Positions 32,750 through 40,876 of a stretch of 64,000 bases of DNA are shown here, piece after piece. A program made the translations under genes and the position numbers. Location of the stretch: positions 744,001 through 808,000 of the forward strand of contig NZ_OY781873.1 of NCBI RefSeq assembly GCF_963677075.1. The letters are read 5' to 3'. Position 1 is the first letter of the stretch. Each line of letters opens with the position of its first letter. This stretch comes from an uncultured Sphaerochaeta sp. (GTDB taxonomy: Bacteria > Spirochaetota > Spirochaetia > Sphaerochaetales > Sphaerochaetaceae). The notes under the pieces were generated by a model. The model did no database searches. It saw only the letters and a list, made by a program, of their open reading frames with translations, and was not told the origin of the DNA.

Positions 32750-33790
32750 ATGCTACAAGTTGGAGTCATTGGTGCTACAGGCTATGCGGGGTCACAGTTG
32801 GTAGCCCTCTTGGTAAATCATCCCTCCGTGGAAATAACCTACCTTGCCTCACACTCCTACAGCGGAAAGCGTTTCAGTGAGATATATCCCTCTCTTGAGG
32901 GAGGGTGTGACCTGGTCCTGGAAGAGGAAGATATTGAGGAAGCGAGCAAGCGGTGCTCTGTCCTGTTTCTTGCCCTTCCCCACGGGATGGCGAGTCATAA
33001 GGTAAACCGGGAAATACTGGAGCGTTGTATCATCATCGACCTCGGAGCCGATTATCGACTCAATGACAGCAGTGTCTATGAATCCTGGTACAAGACTAAT
33101 CACGGGAGCAAGGATTTGCTCAGTGAGGCTGTCTATGGACTGTGCGAACTGCATCGTGAGCGCATTGAAACAGCAAATCTGATCGCCAATCCTGGTTGCT
33201 ATACCACCTGCAGTATTCTCACCTTGGCTCCCTTGGTAGCTGAAAAGCTGGTTGATCCAGCTTCCCTGATCATTGACAGCGCCAGTGGTGTCAGTGGTGC
33301 CGGTCGCTCTGAGAAGCTTGGCTCACTCTTTTGTGAGGTCAACGAGTCATACAAGGCATACGGGGTGACGAATCACCGCCATACCCCGGAGATTGAACAG
33401 GAGTTGAGCGAGCTGAGCGGTAGTGAACTTATGGTGCAATTCACTCCTCATCTGGTTCCCATGCACCGTGGGATTCTCTCTACCTGCTATGCCAACCTGA
33501 AGGATGGGGTCAGTGAAGCAGAGGTAACCTCGGCATACCAGAAGTGGTACGCTGACGAGAGGTTTGTTCGTTTGATGGGATCATCTCTTCCTGAGACCCG
33601 ATTTGTAAAGAATACTAACATGTGCGCTATCGGCTGGAAGGTTGATGAGAGAACCAATCGTGTTATTGCAATCGGAGCAATCGATAACCTGGTCAAAGGA
33701 GCTGCCGGCCAAGCCGTGCAGAATATGAATATCCGGTGCAACCTGGGTGAAGAGACAGCTCTTGCCTCCACGGTTGCCAGCCCCCTGTAA
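32750..33790 (+). CDS. argC: N-acetyl-gamma-glutamyl-phosphate reductase
   Basis: 346 residues, the usual size. The NADP-binding start MLQVGVIGATGYAGSQLVALL and the catalytic Cys in IANPGCYTTCSIL are clear; SGVSGAGR and NHRHTPEIEQEL are conserved family segments. It reduces acetylglutamyl phosphate to the semialdehyde in arginine synthesis. Start at 32750 with GGAGG; upstream in-frame ATG codons are inside the promoter. First gene of argCJBD, followed after 13 bp by argJ. Confidence 0.97.
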   Translation: MLQVGVIGATGYAGSQLVALLVNHPSVEITYLASHSYSGKRFSEIYPSLEGGCDLVLEEEDIEEASKRCSVLFLALPHGMASHKVNREILERCIIIDLGADYRLNDSSVYESWYKTNHGSKDLLSEAVYGLCELHRERIETANLIANPGCYTTCSILTLAPLVAEKLVDPASLIIDSASGVSGAGRSEKLGSLFCEVNESYKAYGVTNHRHTPEIEQELSELSGSELMVQFTPHLVPMHRGILSTCYANLKDGVSEAEVTSAYQKWYADERFVRLMGSSLPETRFVKNTNMCAIGWKVDERTNRVIAIGAIDNLVKGAAGQAVQNMNIRCNLGEETALASTVASPL

Positions 33791-33803
33791 GGAGGAACAT
33801 GTG

Positions 33804-35024
33804 ATGCAAATAGTAGACGGTGGCGTTACTGCTGCCTCTGGATTTTCAGCCAATGGCGTAGCCTGCGGTGTCAAGAAACGCAAAAAGGACCTTGCCTTGG
33901 TATACAGTGAGGTTCCCTGTAGTTTTGCAGGATCTTTTACCACCAACTTGGTGAAAGCAGCCCCGGTTCTCTGGGACCAGAAGCTGGTCTCCTCTTCCCT
34001 CCAGGCACAAGCTATTGTGATCAATAGTGGGAATGCCAATGCATGTACTGCAGAGCAAGGAGAGAAGGATGCCCATGCCATGGCCGTGCATACGGCAAAG
34101 ACCTTGGGTTTGCAACCTGAGGAGGTATTGGTATGTTCCACCGGTGTTATAGGGCTTCCCTTGCCCATGGATAAAATCATTAAGGGTATTGATGATTGTG
34201 CAAAGGTTCTCGATACCTCGAGATCGGGAGCTGAGGAAGCGGCAAAGGCAATACTAACTACCGATACCTTCACCAAAGAAGTCACAGTTTCGCTTGAGAT
34301 TGATGGGAAACAGGTAACCATCGGGGGTATGGCAAAAGGATCGGGGATGATTCATCCCAACATGGCCACCATGCTCAGCTTCATTACCACTGATGCAACC
34401 ATTGACAAGGCGGTTCTCCAGGAGCTGCTTGGCTCCTCCATCCGTGACACCTACAATATGATCAGTGTGGATGGGGATACCTCCACCAATGATACTGTCC
34501 TGGTGCTTGCCAATGGAAAGAGTGGGTGTAGCACCCTCTCTCCATCCCACAGCCAGTGGGAGGCCTTCACCGAAGCCTTCCTGTATGTGCATAAGGAACT
34601 TGCAAAGGCAATTGTTCGTGATGGGGAAGGGGCTGGAAAGTTCCTTGAGGTAACGGTCAAGGGAGCAAAGGACAAGGAAACAGCCCAGATTCTTGCTCGC
34701 TCGATCATCAGCAGCAATCTGGTAAAGACGGCCTTTTTTGGTAGTGATGCAAACTGGGGACGGATTCTGTGTGCCATGGGCTATAGTGGAGCTGAATTCA
34801 ATCCACTTGCTGTTGACCTCTTTTTTTCCTCTTCCAAGGGGACGATACAGGTAGTCTCAGCAGGGACTCCCCTTGCCTTTGATGAGCACACAGCAAAGGG
34901 AATCCTGATGGAAAGGGATGTGCAGACACTTGCAACCTTGACAGACGGAGAAGGGGAAGGCACAGCTTGGGGCTGTGACCTTTCCTACGAATATGTGCGG
35001 ATCAATGGAGATTATAGAAGCTGA
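33804..35024 (+). CDS. argJ: Glutamate N-acetyltransferase / amino-acid acetyltransferase (ArgJ)
   Basis: 406 residues. The self-cleavage site of the family is present (AKGSGMIHPNMATMLSF, nucleophile Thr after Ala), with early NSGNANACT and the late FGSDANWGRILCAMGYSGAEF. ArgJ transfers the acetyl group from N-acetylornithine back to glutamate, giving the cyclic pathway, and may also use acetyl-CoA. The ATG at 33804 is 8 nt from GGAGG. Its stop overlaps the argB start (TGATG). Whether it is mono- or bifunctional cannot be read from the sequence. Confidence 0.97.
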   Translation: MQIVDGGVTAASGFSANGVACGVKKRKKDLALVYSEVPCSFAGSFTTNLVKAAPVLWDQKLVSSSLQAQAIVINSGNANACTAEQGEKDAHAMAVHTAKTLGLQPEEVLVCSTGVIGLPLPMDKIIKGIDDCAKVLDTSRSGAEEAAKAILTTDTFTKEVTVSLEIDGKQVTIGGMAKGSGMIHPNMATMLSFITTDATIDKAVLQELLGSSIRDTYNMISVDGDTSTNDTVLVLANGKSGCSTLSPSHSQWEAFTEAFLYVHKELAKAIVRDGEGAGKFLEVTVKGAKDKETAQILARSIISSNLVKTAFFGSDANWGRILCAMGYSGAEFNPLAVDLFFSSSKGTIQVVSAGTPLAFDEHTAKGILMERDVQTLATLTDGEGEGTAWGCDLSYEYVRINGDYRS

Positions 35025-35911
35025 TGAAACACAGGATGGCAAACGAAATCCTCAAGGCTGAGGTGCTTATCGAGGCGATTCCTTACATCAGGACATTCGC
35101 CGGCAGTATTGTCGTGGTCAAATATGGTGGTTCTGCCATGGTTGATGAGCAACTGAAGAAGTCGGTTATCCAAGATATTGCGATGCTCAAATACATCGGT
35201 TTGAAACCTGTGGTAATCCACGGCGGGGGCAAGGAGATTACCAACCTGCTCGACCGTCTGGGTAAGAAGAGCGAGTTCCTTGATGGACTGCGTGTAACCG
35301 ATGCTGAGACAGCACAGGTAGCTGAGATGGTGCTCAGTGGATCCATTGGTAAGAGCCTGGTCAGTGAGCTGGAGCAGGTAGGCATCAGTGCCGTTGGCAT
35401 CAGTGGCAAGGATGGAAGAACCCTGCTCTGTTCAAAGAAGTTGGATGATAAGGGGCGAGATCTTGGGTATGTTGGCCATGTGGAGAAGGTAGACACCAGT
35501 CTCCTTGAGACCCTGCTTTCCAACAACTTCGTACCGGTTGTCTCCCCGGTTGGGGTTGATGAGGAAGGTAATACCTACAATATCAATGCCGATTATGCGG
35601 CCAGTGCTGTTGCAGGTTCCCTCTCTGCGCAGAAGTTGGTGTTCCTCACCGATGTGGAAGGTATTCTCAAGGACAAGGATGATCCCTCCTCCATCATGCG
35701 CGCATTGAGTACAAGACAAGCTGAAGAGTACATACAGGATGGTACGATCAATGGCGGTATGATCCCCAAGGTGCAGTGTTGTCTTGATGGATTGGAGAAA
35801 GGGGTGAGCAGTGTTCACGTACTTGATGGCAGGGTTCCCCACGCCATCCTGCTTGAGATATTCACCACAAGGGGAATCGGGACCATGGTCACCAAGGAGG
35901 AACGCTCATGA
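35024..35911 (+). CDS. argB: Acetylglutamate kinase
   Basis: 295 residues. Amino-acid-kinase signatures: VVVKYGGSAM, VVIHGGGKEITNLL, then GLRVTDAETAQVAEMVL and FLTDVEGIL. It phosphorylates N-acetylglutamate. An N-terminal helix (about residues 1-22) is of the kind seen in arginine-sensitive hexameric enzymes, so feedback inhibition by arginine is plausible. Overlaps argJ by one base and argD by four (ATGA). Confidence 0.97.
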   Translation: MKHRMANEILKAEVLIEAIPYIRTFAGSIVVVKYGGSAMVDEQLKKSVIQDIAMLKYIGLKPVVIHGGGKEITNLLDRLGKKSEFLDGLRVTDAETAQVAEMVLSGSIGKSLVSELEQVGISAVGISGKDGRTLLCSKKLDDKGRDLGYVGHVEKVDTSLLETLLSNNFVPVVSPVGVDEEGNTYNINADYAASAVAGSLSAQKLVFLTDVEGILKDKDDPSSIMRALSTRQAEEYIQDGTINGGMIPKVQCCLDGLEKGVSSVHVLDGRVPHAILLEIFTTRGIGTMVTKEERS

Positions 35912-37101
35912 GCATGCAAGAAACAATACAGACAGGCAAGCAGTACCTGTTGGATACCTACAGCCAAGTACCCGTGGTGTTTACCGGTGGAGAAGGTATG
36001 TACCTCATAGATGAAGAGGGTAAGCGCTACCTCGACTTTGTCGGCGGCATTGCCGTCAATGCCCTTGGTTACGGAGACCCTGGCCTTTCAGAAGCTATTA
36101 ATAACGTCGTTAGTGAAGGCCTTTTGCACTGTTCCAACCTCTACTACAACAAGGTAGGGGTGGAAGCGGCAAAGGAACTTTGCTCGCTTGCCGGAATGGA
36201 GCGGGTATTCTTCTGCAATAGTGGGGCGGAAGCCACAGAGGCTTCCCTCAAGCTTGCCAGGAAATTCGGACACCAGAGTGAGACCCCTCGTAGCGAAATC
36301 ATCTCCATGGTGCATTCATTCCATGGGAGGACCTACGGTGCTATTACTGCAACAGGGCAGAAGAAGTACCATAAGAACTTTGCACCGCTTCCCCAGGGAT
36401 TCAGCTATGCAGAGTTCAACAACCTGGAGAGCGTGAAAGCGCTCATTACAGAAAAAACCTGTGCAATTATCGTGGAACCTATCCAAGGGGAGGGAGGTAT
36501 TGTTCCAGCTGACCCAGCCTTCCTGCAGGGACTCCGCTTTCTCTGTGATGAGCACAATCTTCTACTCATCTATGATGAGGTACAGTGTGGAATGGGCCGC
36601 AGTGGAAAGCCTTTCGCGTATCAGGTCTATGACGTGAAACCCGATGTACTTACCTCTGCAAAGGCTCTCGCTGGTGGTGTTCCTTGCGGGGCGATGCTCA
36701 CCACGGGAAAGGCAAGTCATATCTTCACTCCCGGAGATCATGCTTCCACTTTCGGAGGCAATGCCTTGGCAATGGCCGCAGTGAGAGAGATGGTCCGTCG
36801 TCTCAGCGATCCAGCCTTCACTTCCCATGTCCAGGAGATGGGGGAGTACCTGAGGGAGAAACTCTCTCAATTGGTGGTTCGCTATCCCGACCTTTGCGTT
36901 TCTGTCAGGGGAAAGGGACTGATTAATGGATTGGTGCTTACCGTTCCTCCCCGGCAGGTCGTGGATGCCTGTTTTGCCAAGGGTGTGTTGGTGGCAAGCG
37001 CTGGAAGCGACGTACTGCGCTTTGTTCCCCCCTTGGTTGTTGAGAAAAAAGATATCGATGCTGCACTCTCTGTAGTGGATGAGGCACTTGCAACTTTGTA
37101 A
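35908..37101 (+). CDS. argD: Acetylornithine aminotransferase
   Basis: 397 residues, class III PLP aminotransferase. Conserved parts: FCNSGAEATEASLKLAR, SFHGRTYGAITATGQ, the EPIQGEGG motif, YDEVQCGMGRSG and the PLP lysine in DVLTSAKALAGGVPCGAM. Converts acetylglutamate semialdehyde to N-acetylornithine. Last gene of argCJBD; its 3' end carries the promoter-like element proposed for asnB. The later arginine genes (argF, argG, argH) are not in the window. Confidence 0.96.
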   Translation: MSMQETIQTGKQYLLDTYSQVPVVFTGGEGMYLIDEEGKRYLDFVGGIAVNALGYGDPGLSEAINNVVSEGLLHCSNLYYNKVGVEAAKELCSLAGMERVFFCNSGAEATEASLKLARKFGHQSETPRSEIISMVHSFHGRTYGAITATGQKKYHKNFAPLPQGFSYAEFNNLESVKALITEKTCAIIVEPIQGEGGIVPADPAFLQGLRFLCDEHNLLLIYDEVQCGMGRSGKPFAYQVYDVKPDVLTSAKALAGGVPCGAMLTTGKASHIFTPGDHASTFGGNALAMAAVREMVRRLSDPAFTSHVQEMGEYLREKLSQLVVRYPDLCVSVRGKGLINGLVLTVPPRQVVDACFAKGVLVASAGSDVLRFVPPLVVEKKDIDAALSVVDEALATL

Positions 37102-37116
37102 AAGAGCAGGTAGTAT
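37088..37116 (+). promoter_or_regulatory. Candidate promoter of asnB, inside the argD 3' end
   Basis: TTGCAA, 17 bp, TAGTAT. Each hexamer has 4 of 6 consensus bases. Initiation near 37123 would begin the RNA just before the hairpin at 37125. Readthrough from argD is the alternative source of asnB transcripts. Confidence 0.4.
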
Positions 37117-37124
37117 CCTTCCAA

Positions 37125-37138
37125 GAACAAAGACGTTC
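37125..37138 (+). promoter_or_regulatory. Candidate ANTAR-target hairpin (antiterminator) in the asnB leader
   Basis: GAAC and GTTC pair around the hexaloop AAAGAC (A1, G4). As in the glutamate synthase and glnN leaders, the loop and 3' arm are also the start of the terminator 5' arm, so the hairpin and terminator compete. Confidence 0.5.
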
Positions 37139-37171
37139 CTACCCAAGTACTGGGAGGGGAGCGTCTTTTTT
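37129..37171 (+). terminator. Terminator between argD and asnB (attenuator of asnB)
   Basis: AAAGACG pairs with CGTCTTT, extended inward by TCC/GGA and CCCA/TGGG, and ends in T6. It follows argD by 27 bp and precedes the asnB ribosome-binding site by 5 bp, so it can both end the arg operon and attenuate asnB. Confidence 0.8.
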
Positions 37172-37188
37172 ACGTTTGGAGGTATACG

Positions 37189-38871
37189 ATGTGTGGATTT
37201 GTAGGAATGTTTGACATCCAGCGCAGCGCAAAGGCCTTTCGTTCCCAGATTCTTTCCATGTCAGGGAAGATTCGTCACCGTGGTCCCGATTGGTCGGGGG
37301 TGTATGAAGGGGAAAAGGCCATCATCAGTCATGAACGACTAGCTATTGTCGACCCACTCTCAGGAGGTCAGCCGCTGTATAGCGCAGACAGGAATGTGGT
37401 GTTGGCTGTCAATGGTGAAATCTACAACCACCAGCAGATCAGGAAGGAGTATGAGGGTGTCTACGAGTTCCAGACACAGAGTGACTGTGAAGTCATCCTT
37501 GCTCTCTACCAGGAGAAGGGCCCAGATTTTCTTGAGGACCTGAATGGTATCTTTGCCTTCGCTCTTTATGACCAAGAGAAGGATATCTACCTCATTGCCC
37601 GTGACCATATAGGCATCATTCCTCTCTATCAGGGGTGGGATGACCAGGGACATTTCTTTGTGGCGAGTGAATTGAAGGCCTTGGAAGGGACCTGTAGTGC
37701 AATCGAACTCTTTCCTCCTGGACACCTGTATTACAGTCCTGAGAAAAAGCTCAGGAAGTGGTATGAGCGCTCCTGGACCAGCTATGATGTGGTCAAGGAA
37801 CATGGAGGGACGATTGAGATGGTGAAGGAGGCCCTGGAAGCTGCCGTGAAGCGTCAGTTGATGAGTGACGTTCCCTACGGGGTATTGCTCTCAGGTGGCT
37901 TGGATAGTTCCATCATTGCAGCCATTACTGCAAAATATGCCCAAAAGCGGGTGGAAAGTGCAGACACAGAGGAAGCTTGGTGGCCACGTCTTCACTCCTT
38001 TGCCATCGGGCTTGAGGGTTCTCCTGACTTGAAGGCAGCCCGAATTGCTGCCGCCCATCTGAAAACTGTCCACCATGAGGTACATTTTACCATCCAGGAG
38101 GCACTTGATGCTCTCAGTGATGTCATCTATCATCTGGAAACCAGTGATATCACCACGGTAAGGGCAGCAACCCCGATGTACTTGCTTGCTCGCGTCATTC
38201 GCTCGATGGGAATCAAGATGGTGCTCAGCGGGGAAGGAAGTGATGAGCTCTTTGGTGGGTATCTTTATTTCCACAAGGCTCCCAATGCCAGGGAGTTCCA
38301 TGAGGAGACGGTCAGAAAGCTCTCCAAACTCAACCTCTATGACTGCCTGAGGGCGAATAAGTCACTGGCCGCCTGGGGTGTTGAGGGACGGGTTCCGTTC
38401 CTGGACAAGGAGTTCATGGATGTAGCGATGAACCTGAATCCCGATATGAAGCTCTGCCCGGTTGTTGGGGAGAATAAGCGTATCGAGAAGTGGATTCTTC
38501 GTGAGGCGTTCAAGGAGTATCTGCCGGATGAGATTGTCTGGAGGCAGAAGGAGCAGTTCAGTGACGGGGTGGGCTACAACTGGATTGATACCCTGAAACA
38601 GCTCACCAGCTCTCTGGTCAGTGATGAACAGTTTGCCTTGGCGGCAAAGCGGTATCCGATTCATACCCCCGCTACCAAGGAGGAGTACTACTATCGTACC
38701 CTCTTTGCTTCCCACTTCCCCAGTGAGAGTGCGGCACGCTGTGTTCCCCGTGAGGACTCGGTTGCTTGTTCCACAGCAACAGCTCTGGAATGGGACCGGG
38801 CATTCAAGGCAATGAATGAACCGAGCGGAAGAGCAGTAGCTGGAGTGCATGATTCAGCCTACGAGAAGTAA
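37189..38871 (+). CDS. asnB: Asparagine synthase, glutamine-hydrolysing
   Basis: 560 residues. The N-terminal glutaminase has Cys 2 (MCGFVGMFD), GPDWSGVYEG and LAVNGEIYNHQQIR. The C-terminal synthetase has the PP-loop LLSGGLDSSIIAA and VLSGEGSDELFGGY. It makes asparagine from aspartate with ATP and glutamine nitrogen. GGAGG precedes the ATG. The leader contains a terminator with a competing hexaloop hairpin, as before the two glutamine synthetase loci, suggesting shared nitrogen control. Confidence 0.96.
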   Translation: MCGFVGMFDIQRSAKAFRSQILSMSGKIRHRGPDWSGVYEGEKAIISHERLAIVDPLSGGQPLYSADRNVVLAVNGEIYNHQQIRKEYEGVYEFQTQSDCEVILALYQEKGPDFLEDLNGIFAFALYDQEKDIYLIARDHIGIIPLYQGWDDQGHFFVASELKALEGTCSAIELFPPGHLYYSPEKKLRKWYERSWTSYDVVKEHGGTIEMVKEALEAAVKRQLMSDVPYGVLLSGGLDSSIIAAITAKYAQKRVESADTEEAWWPRLHSFAIGLEGSPDLKAARIAAAHLKTVHHEVHFTIQEALDALSDVIYHLETSDITTVRAATPMYLLARVIRSMGIKMVLSGEGSDELFGGYLYFHKAPNAREFHEETVRKLSKLNLYDCLRANKSLAAWGVEGRVPFLDKEFMDVAMNLNPDMKLCPVVGENKRIEKWILREAFKEYLPDEIVWRQKEQFSDGVGYNWIDTLKQLTSSLVSDEQFALAAKRYPIHTPATKEEYYYRTLFASHFPSESAARCVPREDSVACSTATALEWDRAFKAMNEPSGRAVAGVHDSAYEK

Positions 38872-38900
38872 ATAAACATGCTCAGATGAGCAACGACATT

Positions 38901-38931
38901 GGGCCTTGGTGTAATAGCCAAGGTCCTTTTT
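38901..38931 (+). terminator. Terminator of asnB
   Basis: GGGCCTTGG pairs with CCAAGGTCC (one G-T wobble) around an 8-nt loop, followed by a T5 run. It is 29 bp after the asnB stop. Confidence 0.75.
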
Positions 38932-39061
38932 AGGATTAGAGAGTAGGTACTGGGGAGAGCCTTGGCTATTTATACAGTGTGTACCAATACTTCGTACATT
39001 GACCGTAGGGGTAAGGTGGTGTAAAAAAAAACGGAGTTCAGAATATAAGGAGGAGTGCAAG

Positions 39062-39766
39062 GTGAGCAAAGCCATTTCACAGAAACCATACCTGTATCGA
39101 ATCATGGGAATCAGTGCTGTAGTTGCTGCCTTGTTGATCACCATCGCTGACTACCTCTTGGAGTTTCAGAAGGAGTACGGGGTCTCTTCCTCTATTGTCG
39201 AAACCGCTTGGGCTACCATGCCAACATGGCGATTCACTGTTTCGCTCTCCCTGTGTGCATTCATGATACCGTTCTATCTTGCGGGATTCTGGCTTCTCTA
39301 TACAGCATTATGCAAGAACAACAAGGGCATTGCACTGTTTGTCTCCTTGTTGTTCTCCTACGGGGTGGTCATGGGATCCCCCTTGATTCATGGTGTGATG
39401 AGCCTCAATGGTGTTGTCTATGCATATGGTATAGAACAGGGCTTGACCCATGAGATTCTTGTTTCTCTCATCGAAGGAAACATAACCAGTGCCATCCTTC
39501 CTGTTTTCCTGTTTCATTATCTCGTGACCTGGGTTGTTGCACCAGTGATACTCTTTATCCATATCATCAGAGGAAAGAGTGTCTTCAAACGATGGACTGC
39601 ACTCCTTAATCCGCTTGTATTTCTGATTGTAGGACTTGTCGGCTTGCAAATATTCCCACAAGTCTTTGTGTATCTTGCTCCAGGTTCAATCAATAAGGGA
39701 AATATTGCAATGTTCTTATTGGTAACGATCAATCTATGGAACGAAGATGATAAACTAGAAGAATAG
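39062..39766 (+). CDS. Integral membrane protein, unknown
   Basis: About 234 residues with six hydrophobic helices (IMGISAVVAALLITIADYLL, then FTVSLSLCAFMIPFYLAGFWLL and others). It resembles uncharacterised DUF6796-type membrane proteins, but I am unsure of the family. The GTG at 39062 is the best start: AAGGAGG lies 8 nt before it, and the longer frame begins inside AT-rich leader. It is followed by a short gap and the convergent yesN-type gene. No substrate or partner can be inferred. Confidence 0.75.
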   Translation: MSKAISQKPYLYRIMGISAVVAALLITIADYLLEFQKEYGVSSSIVETAWATMPTWRFTVSLSLCAFMIPFYLAGFWLLYTALCKNNKGIALFVSLLFSYGVVMGSPLIHGVMSLNGVVYAYGIEQGLTHEILVSLIEGNITSAILPVFLFHYLVTWVVAPVILFIHIIRGKSVFKRWTALLNPLVFLIVGLVGLQIFPQVFVYLAPGSINKGNIAMFLLVTINLWNEDDKLEE

Positions 39767-39898
39767 AGAGTATTTCCTTGATCGATTCTTGCTCATTCAG
39801 CTACATTGTGAACGTTCCAACGATTTTCACTTTGGGTTTCTAAAGATAGTTTTTGACTCTCTGTTGATTCTTGTTGGTAAACCGCTTTCCTCAATAAC

Positions 39899-40876
39899 TC
39901 ATGCTCGATTCTCTCTTTTCCACTCAGATGGAGTTAATCCTGTCTCGCACCTAAATACCTTGATGAAATAGCTCGGATAAGGGTACCCACAAGATGTTCC
40001 TACATCCTTTACCTTCATCGTCGGTATGGTGAGAAGCTCCTTAGCCCGCTCTATTCTGAGCCTTGTAAGATAGTGGGAAAAATTCTCAGAGAGTTCCTTC
40101 TTGAACAACGTACTCAAATACTGCGTACTATAACCAAAGTAGTCGGCTACCATATCCATACAGAAAGAAGGATTGGTGAAGTGGGTAGTAATATAAGTAA
40201 CAATAGAGTCTATGGATTTATCTTTGACCACTTGAAACTGCGGATCTCGTATGGCTTGTTCTATAAAGGTTCTTTGCTCGTCAACAGTTTCAATTCTCTC
40301 CTTGAATGTATTGCTGAAGAAATCAGGATCAATACGAAAGGACCTTGTGTTATTACACTCTCTCCATGCATCCAAGGCTTCAATCATCTGGACAATGTCT
40401 TTGGATTCAAACGCAGACACCAGTTGTTGGATACTTAGGGAAATCTCCAGTGCCCTCTCTTCAGACTTGAGCGAATACGCATCTTTGAGTGACAACCCAC
40501 GATAAATTTTGGACTCTTCTGATTTGATAATATCTTCCACTTGTGAGTACCGTACAGGCTTAAGCAAATAGTCCTTAACTCCCAGCTTAAGAGCCTGCCT
40601 TGCATAATCGAAGTCACTATATCCAGACATAATGTAGATTGAGGTACTCTCTGAGCACTGGTGCTGCCTGATCTCATTAATGGCTTCCAATCCGGAAAGG
40701 CCCGGCATGCAGATATCCGTGAAGATTACATGTGGTGACCACGTATCACGGCTTTCTCTTAGTGCATTCCCATCATGTACTGTTTTTGTCTCAAGGTACG
40801 GAGAACCATAGAGGGAAAGATGGTGCAACAAAACGGTACAAACAGGCTTCTCATCATCAGCAATTAAGATTCTCAT
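39899..40876 (-). CDS. AraC-type response regulator (YesN family)
   Basis: 325 residues. Receiver domain at 1-120 with acidic pocket DDE (7-9), phosphoacceptor Asp 54 (IFTDICMPG) and Lys near 106 (LLKPVR). The C-terminal 100 residues are an AraC DNA-binding domain (DMVADYFGYSTQYLSTLFKKEL, then VKDVGTSCGYPYPSYFIKVFRCETGLTPSEW). Such regulators activate sugar ABC operons on signal from a YesM kinase. It overlaps the kinase gene by 4 bp, and the sugar ABC operon at 42751-47916 is divergent from the pair. Confidence 0.94.
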   Translation of the reverse strand: MRILIADDEKPVCTVLLHHLSLYGSPYLETKTVHDGNALRESRDTWSPHVIFTDICMPGLSGLEAINEIRQHQCSESTSIYIMSGYSDFDYARQALKLGVKDYLLKPVRYSQVEDIIKSEESKIYRGLSLKDAYSLKSEERALEISLSIQQLVSAFESKDIVQMIEALDAWRECNNTRSFRIDPDFFSNTFKERIETVDEQRTFIEQAIRDPQFQVVKDKSIDSIVTYITTHFTNPSFCMDMVADYFGYSTQYLSTLFKKELSENFSHYLTRLRIERAKELLTIPTMKVKDVGTSCGYPYPSYFIKVFRCETGLTPSEWKRENRA

